NCBI GenBank assembly: GCA_937930605.1
Contig: CALHBZ010000174.1
Coordinates: 1 to 29,237, forward strand
Source: Streptococcus oralis
GTDB lineage: Bacteria > Bacillota > Bacilli > Lactobacillales > Streptococcaceae
Reading direction: 5' to 3'
DNA: 29,237 nucleotides
Shown: piece by piece, positions 1-15,656 of the stretch
Numbering within the stretch: the stretch's first letter is position 1
How the letters are laid out: every line of letters starts with the position of its first letter
Translations under genes and position numbers: made by a program
The notes under the pieces: generated by a model
Told to the model about the DNA's origin: nothing
The model's database searches: none
Seen by the model: only the letters and a program-made list of their open reading frames with translations

Positions 1-2
1 TT

Positions 3-1391
3 CAAAAAGTGGCTGCTGAAATGGGGGTTGGTATCAAGGTTGAAACTAACGGTGCTAGCGGTGTTGGTAACCAATTGACAGCAGAAGATATTCGCAAGGC
101 TAAAGCTGTTATCATCGCAGCAGACAAGGCGGTTGAAATGGATCGATTTGATGGCAAACCATTGGTCAATCGTCCAGTTGCTGACGGTATCCGTAAGACA
201 GAAGAGTTGATTAACTTGGCTCTTTCAGGAGATGTTGAAATCTACCGTGCTGCTAATGGAGCAAAAGCTGCAACAGCATCTAATGAAAAACAAAGTATCG
301 GTGGAGCTTTCTACAAACACTTGATGAGTGGTGTATCCCAAATGTTGCCATTCGTTATTGGTGGTGGTATCATGATTGCCCTCGCCTTCTTGATCGACGG
401 AGCTTTTGGTGTGCCACAAGATAGTCTTGGCAATCTCGGATCCTACCATGAGCTAGCTTCGATGTTTATGAAAATCGGTGGCGCAGCCTTTGGCTTGATG
501 CTTCCAGTTTTTGCAGGGTATGTTGCCTATTCTATCGCTGAAAAACCAGGTTTGGTTGCTGGTTTTGTGGCTGGTGCCATTGCCAAAGAAGGTTTTGCTT
601 TTGGTAAAATCCCTTATGCAGCAGGTGGTGAAGCAACTTCAACTCTTGCAGGTGTCTCATCTGGTTTCCTAGGTGCCCTTGTTGGTGGATTTATCGCAGG
701 TGCCTTGGTTCTAGCTATCAAGAAATACATTAAAGTTCCTCGTTCACTTGAAGGTGCTAAATCAATCCTTCTCTTGCCACTTCTTGGAACAATTTTGACA
801 GGATTTGTCATGCTAGCTGTCAACATTCCAATGGCAGCAATCAACACTGCTATGAATGACTTCCTTGGCGGACTTGGAGGAGGATCAGCTGTCCTTCTCG
901 GTATCGTTCTTGGTGGAATGATGGCTGTCGATATGGGTGGACCTGTCAATAAAGCAGCCTATGTCTTTGGTACAGGTACGCTTGCAGCGACTGTTTCTTC
1001 CGGTGGTTCTGTAGCCATGGCAGCGGTTATGGCGGGAGGAATGGTGCCTCCACTTGCAATCTTTGTCGCAACCCTTCTTTTCAAAGATAAATTTAGCAAA
1101 GAAGAGCGTAACTCTGGTTTGACAAACATCATCATGGGCTTGTCATTTATCACCGAGGGAGCAATTCCATTTGGTGCAGCCGACCCAGCTCGCGCGATTC
1201 CAAGCTTCATCCTTGGTTCTGCAGTGGCAGGCGGACTCGTCGGTCTTGCAGGTATCAAGCTCATGGCACCACACGGAGGAATCTTCGTCATCGCCCTTAC
1301 TTCAAATGCTCTTCTCTACCTAGTCTTTGTCTTGATTGGAGCAATTGTCAGTGGTGTGGTTTATGGTTACCTACGGAAACCACAAGCATAA
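3..1391 (+). CDS. fruA: Fructose-specific PTS transporter EIIABC, 3' part (5' end outside window)
   Basis: The open frame runs in from before the window, so this is the C-terminal 462 codons of a longer gene; the GTG at base 9 is internal and not a start. The first ~75 residues fit the end of a fructose-type IIB domain. After a short linker a hydrophobic IIC domain of many membrane segments follows (about residues 95-460), rich in Gly/Ala and containing the EGAIPF motif followed by ADPARAIPSF near residue 380, typical of the fructose family. FruA imports fructose and phosphorylates it at C1 using phosphate from HPr via its IIA and IIB domains. The missing upstream part should hold IIA, the IIB cysteine and, by analogy with other streptococci, fruR and fruB (1-phosphofructokinase). 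A strong hairpin follows the stop. Confidence 0.93.
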   Translation, partial: QKVAAEMGVGIKVETNGASGVGNQLTAEDIRKAKAVIIAADKAVEMDRFDGKPLVNRPVADGIRKTEELINLALSGDVEIYRAANGAKAATASNEKQSIGGAFYKHLMSGVSQMLPFVIGGGIMIALAFLIDGAFGVPQDSLGNLGSYHELASMFMKIGGAAFGLMLPVFAGYVAYSIAEKPGLVAGFVAGAIAKEGFAFGKIPYAAGGEATSTLAGVSSGFLGALVGGFIAGALVLAIKKYIKVPRSLEGAKSILLLPLLGTILTGFVMLAVNIPMAAINTAMNDFLGGLGGGSAVLLGIVLGGMMAVDMGGPVNKAAYVFGTGTLAATVSSGGSVAMAAVMAGGMVPPLAIFVATLLFKDKFSKEERNSGLTNIIMGLSFITEGAIPFGAADPARAIPSFILGSAVAGGLVGLAGIKLMAPHGGIFVIALTSNALLYLVFVLIGAIVSGVVYGYLRKPQA

Positions 1392-1400
1392 AAAGGATTA

Positions 1401-1445
1401 GAATAGAAAGATTGTACCATTTGGTGCAATCTTTTTCTCTATTCG
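1401..1445 (+). terminator. Rho-independent terminator after fruA
   Basis: A long stem begins just after the fruA stop: GAATAG/AAAGATTG/ACCA pairs with TGGT/CAATCTTT/CTATTC around a two-base TT loop, with a T run on the 3' side. The outer arms are also A- and T-rich, so it could work in both directions. It separates fruA from the ftsK promoter about 20 bp downstream. Confidence 0.8.
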
Positions 1446-1461
1446 AAATGGCTGTGAAATA

Positions 1462-1470
1462 TGTTATAAT
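1462..1470 (+). promoter_or_regulatory. Extended -10 promoter of ftsK placed for a leaderless start
   Basis: TG-T-TATAAT at 1462-1470 is a consensus extended -10 element. The hexamer ends at 1470, so a normal start of transcription (+1 seven bases after the hexamer end) falls on 1477, the A of the ftsK ATG. No -35 element at usual spacing stands out and there is no room for a Shine-Dalgarno site. Confidence 0.65.
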
Positions 1471-1476
1471 AGAAGA

Positions 1477-3783
1477 ATGGCAAACAAGAATACTACAAAA
1501 ACAAGACGGAGACCGTCTAAAGCAGAACTCGAAAGAAAACAAGCTATTCAGAGGATGTTGATTTCCTTAGGGATTGCCTTATTGTTGATCATTGCAGCCC
1601 TCAAGCTCGGTGCGGCGGGTATCACCCTTTATAATCTCATTCGACTGGTGGTCGGAAGTTTGGCCTATGTGGCCATTGGTGCCCTCCTCATTTATCTCTT
1701 TCTATTTAAATGGATACGTAAGCAAGAAGGACTTCTGTCAGGATTTCTTTGTATCTTCGCTGGCTTACTCTTAATTTTTGAGGCTTATCTTGTCTGGAAA
1801 TTTGGCTTGGAGCAGACAGTTCTAAAGGGGACCTTGTCTCAAGTTATGACGGATCTTACTGGTATGCGGGTGACTAGCTTCGCTGGTGGAGGTCTGCTTG
1901 GTGTCGGAATTTATATCCCCATAGCCTTTCTTTTTTCAAATATCGGCTCTTACTTTATTGGAGTTCTCTTGATTCTAGTTGGGATTCTCCTAGTTAGTCC
2001 TTGGTCTATTTATGATGTTGCAGCCTTTATTGGAGCGCAGTTCAGATCCTTCATGGAAAAACAGGAACAGAGAAAACAGGAACGCTTCATCAAGAGAGAA
2101 GAAGAGAAGGCTCGCCAAGAAGCTGAAGAAGCAGCAAGAATTCAGAGAGAACTAGAAGAGCAGGATGCGCTGTCGCTTCCTCCTGTAGATCCTGAAACGG
2201 GAGAAATCTTATCAGAGGTGCCAGACTACGATCTTCCACTAATTCCTGAAAAAGAATGGAGTGAACCGGAGATTATCCTCCCTCAAACTGATTTTGACGT
2301 TCCAGATGTGGAAGAAGACTTTGAGGATGAAGAGGTGCAGGTTGATTTTTCTGCTAAGGAAGCCCTCGAATACAAGCTACCAAGCTTGCAACTCTTTGCG
2401 CCAGATAAACCCAAAGACCAATCCAAGGAAAAGAAGATTGTTCGAGAAAATATCAAAATCCTAGAAGAAACCTTTGCTAGCTTTGGTATCAAGGTGACGG
2501 TGGAACGAGCTGAAATTGGACCATCAGTTACCAAGTATGAAGTCAAGCCAGCAGTCGGTGTACGGGTCAACCGCATTTCCAATCTGGCAGACGACTTAGC
2601 GCTGGCTCTGGCGGCCAAGGACGTTCGGATTGAAGCTCCGATCCCTGGAAAATCCCTAGTTGGAATTGAAGTGCCCAACTCTGAGATTGCGACCGTTTCC
2701 TTCCGTGAACTCTGGGAACAGTCTCAAACAAAACCAGAAAATCTCCTTGAAATACCTCTAGGTAAGGCTGTCAATGGAACTGCTCGCACCTTTGACCTTT
2801 CCAAAATGCCCCACTTACTTGTTGCAGGTTCAACGGGATCAGGGAAGTCAGTCGCAGTTAACGGGATTATCGCTAGCATTCTGATGAAAGCAAGACCAGA
2901 CCAGGTCAAGTTTATGATGGTGGATCCAAAGATGGTTGAGCTATCGGTTTACAACGACATTCCTCACCTCTTGATCCCAGTTGTGACCAATCCACGCAAG
3001 GCTAGCAAGGCTTTGCAAAAGGTTGTAGATGAGATGGAAAATCGTTACGAACTCTTCGCTAAGGTTGGTGTGCGAAATATCGCTGGTTACAATGCCAAGG
3101 TCGAAGAATTTAATAGCCAATCTGAGTACAAACAAGTACCCCTGCCTTTGATTGTTGTCATTGTGGATGAGTTGGCAGACCTCATGATGGTGGCTAGCAA
3201 GGAAGTAGAAGACGCCATCATTCGTCTCGGACAGAAGGCGCGTGCTGCAGGGATTCACATGATTCTCGCAACGCAACGTCCATCAGTTGATGTCATTTCT
3301 GGTCTCATCAAGGCCAATGTCCCATCTCGTGTGGCTTTTGCAGTTTCATCGGGAACAGATTCACGAACCATCTTGGATGAAAATGGGGCTGAAAAACTGC
3401 TTGGTCGAGGAGACATGCTCTTTAAACCAATCGATGAAAATCACCCAGTCCGTCTGCAAGGATCCTTTATCTCGGATGATGATGTTGAACGTATCGTAAA
3501 CTTCATCAAGGCTCAGGCAGATGCGGACTACGATGATAGCTTTGACCCAGGAGAAGTCTCTGAAAATGAAGGAGAATTTTCTGACGGCGAAACTGATGGC
3601 GATCCGCTTTTTGAAGAAGCCAAGGCTCTGGTTATCGAAACGCAGAAAGCCAGTGCTTCTATGATTCAGCGTCGTTTGTCGGTTGGATTTAACCGTGCGA
3701 CTCGTCTCATGGAGGAACTAGAGATGGCAGGTGTCATCGGTCCAGCTGAAGGAACCAAACCACGAAAAGTATTGCAACAATAG
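1477..3783 (+). CDS. ftsK: DNA translocase FtsK/SpoIIIE
   Basis: This 768-residue protein is a septum-located, ATP-driven DNA pump that clears chromosome ends from the closing division site and aligns dif sites for XerS-type recombination. The N-terminal ~190 residues hold about four membrane segments. A charged linker (about 195-300) is rich in E, K and R. The motor has Walker A GSTGSGKS at 451-458 and a Walker B ending in Asp564-Glu565. The last ~60 residues form the winged-helix gamma domain that reads orienting DNA motifs, ending VLQQ. The length is normal for a streptococcal FtsK. The ATG at 1477 gives the family's usual N-terminus MANKNT; it lies six bases after a TATAAT box with no ribosome binding site, which suggests leaderless translation. 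The gene stands alone between two terminators. Confidence 0.97.
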   Translation: MANKNTTKTRRRPSKAELERKQAIQRMLISLGIALLLIIAALKLGAAGITLYNLIRLVVGSLAYVAIGALLIYLFLFKWIRKQEGLLSGFLCIFAGLLLIFEAYLVWKFGLEQTVLKGTLSQVMTDLTGMRVTSFAGGGLLGVGIYIPIAFLFSNIGSYFIGVLLILVGILLVSPWSIYDVAAFIGAQFRSFMEKQEQRKQERFIKREEEKARQEAEEAARIQRELEEQDALSLPPVDPETGEILSEVPDYDLPLIPEKEWSEPEIILPQTDFDVPDVEEDFEDEEVQVDFSAKEALEYKLPSLQLFAPDKPKDQSKEKKIVRENIKILEETFASFGIKVTVERAEIGPSVTKYEVKPAVGVRVNRISNLADDLALALAAKDVRIEAPIPGKSLVGIEVPNSEIATVSFRELWEQSQTKPENLLEIPLGKAVNGTARTFDLSKMPHLLVAGSTGSGKSVAVNGIIASILMKARPDQVKFMMVDPKMVELSVYNDIPHLLIPVVTNPRKASKALQKVVDEMENRYELFAKVGVRNIAGYNAKVEEFNSQSEYKQVPLPLIVVIVDELADLMMVASKEVEDAIIRLGQKARAAGIHMILATQRPSVDVISGLIKANVPSRVAFAVSSGTDSRTILDENGAEKLLGRGDMLFKPIDENHPVRLQGSFISDDDVERIVNFIKAQADADYDDSFDPGEVSENEGEFSDGETDGDPLFEEAKALVIETQKASASMIQRRLSVGFNRATRLMEELEMAGVIGPAEGTKPRKVLQQ

Positions 3784-3796
3784 AATAAACATGTGT

Positions 3797-3858
3797 GAAA
3801 CTTTCTCTTAAAAAGGAACTATTCTAGCTCCATTTTTGAGAGTTAGTTTCATTTTTTA
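3797..3858 (+). terminator. Terminator after ftsK
   Basis: GAAACT..TCTC..AAAAA..GGA at 3797-3817 pairs imperfectly with TCC..TTTTT..GAGA..AGTTTC ending at 3850, and ATTTTTTATT follows. This is a long, slightly mismatched stem with a T tract, 13 bp past the ftsK stop. Confidence 0.65.
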
Positions 3859-10875
<7,017 letters not shown>

Positions 10876-10897
10876 ACGATAAAATTCCTTTGGACAG

Positions 10898-10916
10898 ATG
10901 ATTTTTGTAAAATCAT
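10898..10916 (+). other. Hairpin just downstream of the GH101 stop
   Basis: ATGATTTT (10898-10905) pairs perfectly with AAAATCAT (10909-10916) around a TGT loop. It is followed by TTATCC rather than a clean T run, so it may be a mRNA 3' end stabiliser or a first weak terminator before the stronger one at 10934. Confidence 0.45.
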
Positions 10917-10933
10917 TTATCCTAAATAACTAC

Positions 10934-10968
10934 AAAAAACTCAGGAACATTTGTTTCTGAGTTTTTCT
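10934..10968 (+). terminator. Bidirectional terminator after the GH101 gene
   Basis: AAAAACTCAG (10935-10944) pairs with CTGAGTTTTT (10957-10966) across a short loop whose edges (GAACA/TGTTT) also pair. The A run on the left and T run on the right allow use from both strands. Confidence 0.85.
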
Positions 10969-10976
10969 ATGATACG

Positions 10977-10999
10977 AAAAAACCAACTCTAGGAGCTGG
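10977..10999 (-). terminator. Terminator of the small minus-strand membrane protein gene
   Basis: On the minus strand CCAGCTC pairs with GAGTTGG around a CTA loop and is followed by TTTTTT. It starts 13 bp after the stop of the gene at 11012-11419. Confidence 0.75.
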
Positions 11000-11011
11000 T
11001 AAATATTGAAT

Positions 11012-11419
11012 TTAGGAACCACCATTACTTGCAGTCGTCCCAGTCTCACTTGTTGGGCCATTTGATGAGGAAGTGTCTTTTTGTTCAATTTTGCTTGTAC
11101 CGTCCTCTTTTGTTTTCTCCTCTTTACTACTAGAAGGTTGGGTTTCTTCTTTTTGAGGTACATCTTGGTTTGGAGTTTGTTTTTGCGTAGGGCTATTTGT
11201 ATCTGTAGGAGCCTCTTTTTGAATTTCTCTAATGACTGTCGTTTGTTGAGGAGTGGTTGGCTCCTCTTTTTTATTTTTATCCAAAGCGTTCATAATAGTG
11301 ATAGTAGCGGTGATCAGACCAAGGATACTACCGATGGTAGCAATCGTTTTTTGAAAGACCGTAAATCCCTTTTTGATGTGTTCAGTTTTTGGTTTTGAAG
11401 TTCTACGATAGTTCGACAT
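11012..11419 (-). CDS. Small single-pass membrane protein with low-complexity tail (DUF6556-like)
   Basis: This 135-residue protein begins with a basic N-terminus (about residues 1-18, many K/R), then one membrane segment of about 25 residues (roughly 20-45, FQKTIATIGSILGLITAT). A long tail of K, E, T, S, Q, P and N follows and ends in SNGGS. The charge pattern predicts the N-terminus inside and the tail in the wall. No catalytic motif is visible and the function is unknown; I recall similar proteins in mitis-group streptococci under the name DUF6556. The start is supported by AAGGAG upstream and a TATAAT box. It lies head to head with the cysteine desulfurase gene and tail to tail with the GH101 gene, so it is a stand-alone unit. 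Confidence 0.75.
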   Translation of the reverse strand: MSNYRRTSKPKTEHIKKGFTVFQKTIATIGSILGLITATITIMNALDKNKKEEPTTPQQTTVIREIQKEAPTDTNSPTQKQTPNQDVPQKEETQPSSSKEEKTKEDGTSKIEQKDTSSSNGPTSETGTTASNGGS

Positions 11420-11443
11420 GATACTCTCCTTTGATTATGATTT

Positions 11444-11449
11444 ATTATA
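11444..11449 (-). promoter_or_regulatory. -10 box of the minus-strand membrane protein gene
   Basis: Read on the minus strand this is TATAAT in GAGGTATAATAAATC, about 25 bp upstream of the ATG. The -35 region is T-rich and not well defined. Confidence 0.5.
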
Positions 11450-11495
11450 CCTCATTTCTTTAAAAAAATCTTAAAAAAAGAGGAATTGCCCTTTC

Positions 11496-11524
11496 TTGTC
11501 GCAGGTCTCTTTTCGTGATACAAT
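11496..11524 (+). promoter_or_regulatory. Promoter of the cysteine desulfurase-thiI operon
   Basis: TTGTCG at 11496-11501 and TACAAT at 11519-11524 are separated by 17 bp. The predicted transcription start is about 25 bp before the ATG at 11557. Confidence 0.7.
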
Positions 11525-11556
11525 AGAGGGAGTGATTTTAGAAAGCGTGAGAAAAC

Positions 11557-12699
11557 ATGATCTACTTTGATAATTCGGCGACAACCAAACCTTATCCCGA
11601 AGCTCTAGAGACCTATATGCAGGTCGCTTCGAAAATTCTAGGAAACCCATCCAGCCTCCATCGTTTGGGAGACCAGGCAACACGAGTTTTAGATGCTTCC
11701 CGTCAGCAGATTGCAGATTTGATTGGAAAGAAGAGTGATGAAATCTTCTTTACCTCTGGTGGGACAGAAGGGGATAACTGGGTCATCAAGGGTGTGGCCT
11801 TTGAAAAAGCCCAGTTTGGCAAGCACATCATCGTATCAGCTATTGAGCATCCAGCAGTCAAGGAGTCAGCCCTCTGGCTGAAAAATCAAGGTTTTGAGGT
11901 GGATTTTGCCCCAGTTGATGAGAAGGGATTTGTAGATGTTGAGGCCCTAGCAAGTTTGATTCGATCAGATACGACCCTCGTTTCGGTCATGGCAGTAAAC
12001 AATGAAATCGGCTCTATCCAGCCTATTCAAGCTATTTCAGAACTTTTAACTGATAAACCAACCATTTCCTTTCACGTTGATGCAGTTCAAGCACTTGCTA
12101 AAATTCCAACTGAAAAGTATCTGACAGAACGAGTGAATTTTGCGACCTTTTCGAGTCATAAGTTCCATGGTGTCAGGGGTGTTGGCTTTGTCTATATCAA
12201 GTCTGGCAAGAAGATTACACCGCTATTAACTGGTGGAGGTCAGGAGCGCGACTATCGTTCGACAACCGAAAATGTTGCAGGGATTGCAGCGACAGCCAAG
12301 GCTCTCCGTTTGGCTATGGAAAAGCTAGATCTCTTTACTAGTAAGACAAGCCAGATGAAATCAGTCATTCGCCAAGCCCTTCTGAACTATCCAGACATTT
12401 TTGTCTTTTCAGATGAGGAAGACTTTGCCCCTCATATCCTGACTTTTGGGATTAAGGGTGTTCGTGGAGAAGTCATCGTTCACGCCTTTGAAGACTATGA
12501 TATTTTCATTTCCACAACCTCTGCTTGTTCGTCCAAGGCTGGAAAACCTGCAGGCACCTTGATTGCCATGGGAGTGGACAAAGATAAGGCCCAGTTAGCT
12601 GTGCGCCTAAGTCTAGACCTTGAAAATGATATGAGTCAGGTTGAGCAGTTCTTGACCAAGCTAAAATTAATTTACAATCAAACTAGAAAAGTAAGATAG
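11557..12699 (+). CDS. Cysteine desulfurase, NifS/IscS family, dedicated partner of ThiI (NifZ-like)
   Basis: This 380-residue PLP enzyme takes sulfur from cysteine, leaving alanine, and holds it as a persulfide. The N-terminus [12 protein letters not shown] is the family hallmark. Lys202 in SSHKFHG is the PLP-binding lysine, and Cys324 in [12 protein letters not shown] is the persulfide cysteine on the mobile loop. It sits 8 bp before thiI and shares its promoter. In Bacillus subtilis such a linked enzyme (NifZ) supplies sulfur to a ThiI without a rhodanese domain, and the same short ThiI is found here. That pairing points to tRNA thiolation rather than general Fe-S cluster assembly, which in streptococci relies on SufS. 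Confidence 0.93.
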   Translation: MIYFDNSATTKPYPEALETYMQVASKILGNPSSLHRLGDQATRVLDASRQQIADLIGKKSDEIFFTSGGTEGDNWVIKGVAFEKAQFGKHIIVSAIEHPAVKESALWLKNQGFEVDFAPVDEKGFVDVEALASLIRSDTTLVSVMAVNNEIGSIQPIQAISELLTDKPTISFHVDAVQALAKIPTEKYLTERVNFATFSSHKFHGVRGVGFVYIKSGKKITPLLTGGGQERDYRSTTENVAGIAATAKALRLAMEKLDLFTSKTSQMKSVIRQALLNYPDIFVFSDEEDFAPHILTFGIKGVRGEVIVHAFEDYDIFISTTSACSSKAGKPAGTLIAMGVDKDKAQLAVRLSLDLENDMSQVEQFLTKLKLIYNQTRKVR

Positions 12700-12707
12700 G
12701 AGCATTC

Positions 12708-13922
12708 ATGCAGTATTCAGAAATTATGATTCGCTACGGAGAGTTGTCAACCAAGGGTAAAAACCGGATGCGTTTCATCAATAAACTTCGTAATAATATT
12801 TCGGACGTTTTGTCCATCTATCCTCAAGTCAAGGTAACCGCTGATCGCGACCGTGCCCATGCATATCTTAACGGAGCGGATTATACAGCAGTAGCAGAAT
12901 CTCTCAAACAAGTCTTTGGGATTCAAAACTTTTCTCCAGTTTACAAAGTAGAAAAGTCTGTTGAAACTCTCAAAGCTGCCGTTCAAGAGATTATGAAAGA
13001 CATCTACAAGCAAGGCATGACCTTTAAAATCTCTAGTAGACGTAGCGACCACAACTTTGAGTTGGATAGTCGTGAACTCAACCAAACTCTCGGTGGAGCT
13101 GTTTTCGACGTAATTCCTACTATTCAAGCCCAAATGAAGAATCCTGATATCACACTTCAAGTGGAGATTCGTGAGGAAGCGGCTTATCTTTCTTATGAAA
13201 CTATTCGCGGAGCAGGTGGTTTGCCAGTGGGAACTTCTGGTAAGGGGATGCTCATGTTGTCAGGTGGCATTGATTCACCTGTAGCAGGTTATCTTGCTTT
13301 GAAACGTGGAGTAGATATTGAGGCTGTTCACTTTGCTAGTCCACCATATACTAGTCCCGGTGCCCTCAAGAAAGCGCAGGACTTGACTCGTAAATTGACC
13401 AAGTTTGGGGGTAATATCCAGTTTATTGAGGTGCCTTTCACTGAGATTCAAGAGGAAATCAAGGCCAAGGCGCCAGAAGCCTACCTCATGACCTTGACGC
13501 GTCGTTTTATGATGCGGATTACCGACCGTATCCGTGAAGTGAGAAAGGGTCTGGTCATTATCAATGGGGAAAGTCTTGGTCAGGTGGCAAGCCAGACTTT
13601 GGAAAGCATGCAGGCTATCAACGCTGTGACCAACACTCCTATCATTCGCCCTGTGGTTACTATGGACAAGTTGGAAATCATTGACATCGCTCAGGAAATT
13701 GATACCTTTGAAATTTCTATCCAGCCTTTTGAGGACTGCTGTACGATTTTTGCGCCTGATCGCCCTAAGACCAATCCTAAGATAGAGAATGCTGAGCAGT
13801 ATGAAAAACGGATGGATGTTGAAGGTTTGGTTGAGCGAGCAGTGGCTGGTATCGTGATTACTGAGATTACACCTCAAGCTGAAAAAGACGCTGTCGATGA
13901 GTTAATTGATAATCTCCTCTAA
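12708..13922 (+). CDS. thiI: tRNA 4-thiouridine synthase ThiI, short form without rhodanese domain
   Basis: ThiI adenylates U8 of tRNAs and inserts sulfur to make s4U, a near-UV sensor; it can also serve thiamine thiazole synthesis. The 404 residues comprise an N-terminal ferredoxin-like region, a THUMP domain (about 60-165) and a PP-loop ATPase domain with SGGIDSP at 185-191. Cys344 in FEDCCTIF matches the conserved Cys344 known from the E. coli enzyme. The E. coli protein (482 residues) has a C-terminal rhodanese domain carrying the sulfur-relay cysteine; this protein ends before it, so the adjacent desulfurase probably delivers sulfur directly. The start follows AGGAG and lies 8 bp after the desulfurase stop, as expected for an operon. 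Confidence 0.95.
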   Translation: MQYSEIMIRYGELSTKGKNRMRFINKLRNNISDVLSIYPQVKVTADRDRAHAYLNGADYTAVAESLKQVFGIQNFSPVYKVEKSVETLKAAVQEIMKDIYKQGMTFKISSRRSDHNFELDSRELNQTLGGAVFDVIPTIQAQMKNPDITLQVEIREEAAYLSYETIRGAGGLPVGTSGKGMLMLSGGIDSPVAGYLALKRGVDIEAVHFASPPYTSPGALKKAQDLTRKLTKFGGNIQFIEVPFTEIQEEIKAKAPEAYLMTLTRRFMMRITDRIREVRKGLVIINGESLGQVASQTLESMQAINAVTNTPIIRPVVTMDKLEIIDIAQEIDTFEISIQPFEDCCTIFAPDRPKTNPKIENAEQYEKRMDVEGLVERAVAGIVITEITPQAEKDAVDELIDNLL

Positions 13923-13993
13923 TCAGAAAAACCAGAAGAATTTAGAATATTAAATGAGAAAAGTTGGTTATTTATCCTTAAAGTGGACAATTA

Positions 13994-14023
13994 CTGACTT
14001 TTTTTCTATTTTTATGGTATAAT
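13994..14023 (+). promoter_or_regulatory. Promoter of the esterase-esterase-ATP-grasp operon
   Basis: A strong extended -10, TGGTATAAT (14015-14023), with a weak -35 CTGACT at 13994-13999 (18-bp spacer). Predicted transcription start about 14030. Confidence 0.65.
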
Positions 14024-14058
14024 AAGATAAAATTTTGAATATAGAGAGTTTTCTGACA

Positions 14059-14883
14059 ATGAATCATTCCTACTTTTATTTAAAAATGAAAGAACACAAA
14101 CTCAAAGTTCCTTATACAGGAAAGGAGCGTCGTGTGCGTGTTCTTCTGCCCAAGGACTACGAGAAAGACACAGACCGTTTTTACCCTGTTGTTTATTTTC
14201 ACGATGGGCAAAATGTCTTTTACAGCAAGGAATCCTATATCGGACACTCTTGGAAGATAATCCCAGCTATTAAACGAAATCCAGACATCAGTCGCATGAT
14301 TGTTGTTGCTATTGATAATGACGGAATGGGACGGATGAATGAGTATGCGGCTTGGAAGTTCCAAGAATCTCCTATCCCAGGCCAGCAGTTTGGCGGTAAG
14401 GGCGTGGAGTATGCTGAGTTTGTCATGGAGGTGGTCAAGCCTTTTATCGATGAGACCTACCGAACCAAAGCTGATCGGCAGCATACGGCTATGATTGGTT
14501 CGTCGCTAGGAGGCAATATTACCCAGTTTATCGGATTAGAGTACCAAGACCGAATTGGTTGTCTAGGTGTTTTTTCATCTGCTAACTGGCTTCATCAAGA
14601 GGCCTTTAATCGCTACATCGAGCGCAAGAAACTGTCGCCTGATCAGCGTATTTTCATCTATGTTGGAACGGAAGAAGCAGATGATACGGACAAGACCTTG
14701 ATGGCTGGCAATATCAAGCAAGCCTATATCGACTCATCACTTCGCTATTACCATGATTTGATTGCAGGAGGAGTAGACTTGGATAATCTTGTTTTAAAAG
14801 TTCAGTCTGGTGCTATCCATAGTGAGATCCCTTGGTCGGAAAATTTACCAGACTGTCTCCGTTTTTTTGCAGAGAAATGGTAA
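14059..14883 (+). CDS. Putative esterase, alpha/beta-hydrolase of the esterase D family
   Basis: This 274-residue cytosolic protein (no signal peptide) has a nucleophile elbow GSSLG with Ser149 and a likely catalytic His254 near the C-terminus (GAIHSE). The oxyanion-side motif VVYFHDGQN lies near residue 50. The fold belongs to the family that includes esterase D, enterochelin esterase and mycolyltransferases. The substrate is unknown. A TTG at 14035 in the same frame would lie about 5 bases after the predicted transcription start, so the ATG at 14059 (MNHSYFYLKM) was chosen. It is the first gene of a tight operon with a second hydrolase of the same superfamily (20-bp gap) and an ATP-grasp enzyme, suggesting a shared pathway that forms and cleaves ester, amide or thioester bonds. 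Confidence 0.85.
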   Translation: MNHSYFYLKMKEHKLKVPYTGKERRVRVLLPKDYEKDTDRFYPVVYFHDGQNVFYSKESYIGHSWKIIPAIKRNPDISRMIVVAIDNDGMGRMNEYAAWKFQESPIPGQQFGGKGVEYAEFVMEVVKPFIDETYRTKADRQHTAMIGSSLGGNITQFIGLEYQDRIGCLGVFSSANWLHQEAFNRYIERKKLSPDQRIFIYVGTEEADDTDKTLMAGNIKQAYIDSSLRYYHDLIAGGVDLDNLVLKVQSGAIHSEIPWSENLPDCLRFFAEKW

Positions 14884-14903
14884 GTTAGGAAAGGAGAAAG
14901 CCA

Positions 14904-15644
14904 ATGCATATTGAACATCTTAGCCACTGGAGTGGCCACCTCAACCGTGAAATGTATCTCAACCGTTATGGACACGCTGGGATTCCAGTCGTGGTTTTTG
15001 CTTCATCTGGTGGCAGTCACAATGAATACTATGATTTTGGCATGATTGATGCCTGTGCTTCCTTTATCGAAGAAGGTCGTGTTCAGTTCTTTACCCTATC
15101 CAGTGTTGACAGTGAGAGCTGGTTGGCCACTTGGAAAAATGGTCATGACCAAGCAGAGATGCACCGTGCCTACGAACGCTATGTGATTGAGGAGGCCATT
15201 CCTTTTATCAAGCATAAGACAGGTTGGTTTGACGGTATGATGACGACAGGTTGCTCGATGGGAGCCTACCATGCACTCAATTTCTTCCTCCAGCATCCGG
15301 ATGTCTTTACCAAGGTGATTGCTCTCAGTGGTGTTTACGACGCACGTTTCTTTGTCGGTGATTACTACAATGATGATGCTATTTACCAGAACTCGCCAGT
15401 AGATTATATTTGGAATCAGAATGACGGCTGGTTTATCGATCGTTACCGTCAGGCGGAGATTGTCGTCTGTACGGGTCTTGGTGCTTGGGAACAAGATGGT
15501 CTGCCATCCTTCTACAAGCTCAAAGAAGCCTTTGACCAGAAACAAATTCCAGCCTGGTTTGCGGAATGGGGACACGATGTCGCCCATGACTGGGAATGGT
15601 GGCGTAAACAAATGCCCTATTTTCTTGGACACCTGTATCTATAA
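14904..15644 (+). CDS. Second putative esterase, alpha/beta-hydrolase
   Basis: This 246-residue protein has the nucleophile elbow GCSMG (Ser118) and a His pair in GHDVAHDWEWW (His224, His228) where the catalytic His of this family lies; the following Trp residues are also usual. It shares the esterase-D-like fold with its upstream neighbour but little direct sequence, so it is not a recent duplicate. No signal peptide is seen. A good ribosome site (AAGGAG) precedes the ATG, and the next gene starts 12 bp after its stop. The substrate is unknown; the constant company of an ATP-grasp ligase makes a role on a ligase product more likely than general lipid degradation (inference). Confidence 0.82.
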   Translation: MHIEHLSHWSGHLNREMYLNRYGHAGIPVVVFASSGGSHNEYYDFGMIDACASFIEEGRVQFFTLSSVDSESWLATWKNGHDQAEMHRAYERYVIEEAIPFIKHKTGWFDGMMTTGCSMGAYHALNFFLQHPDVFTKVIALSGVYDARFFVGDYYNDDAIYQNSPVDYIWNQNDGWFIDRYRQAEIVVCTGLGAWEQDGLPSFYKLKEAFDQKQIPAWFAEWGHDVAHDWEWWRKQMPYFLGHLYL

Positions 15645-15656
15645 AAGGAGTTGCCT

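Noticed and set aside
614..1291. Two minus-strand open frames of about 110 codons inside fruA
   Set aside because: Proline/serine-rich products with no family likeness, lying wholly inside a conserved gene.
10930..11163. Alternative minus-strand frame ending in the GH101 terminator
   Set aside because: Out of frame with the membrane protein gene at 11012-11419, covers two terminators and lacks a ribosome site.
13275..13877. 200-codon minus-strand open frame within thiI
   Set aside because: Shadow of the conserved thiI frame; no start signals and an implausible composition.
14035..14058. TTG start for the first esterase
   Set aside because: Only about five bases from the predicted transcription start; the ATG at 14059 gives the usual N-terminus.
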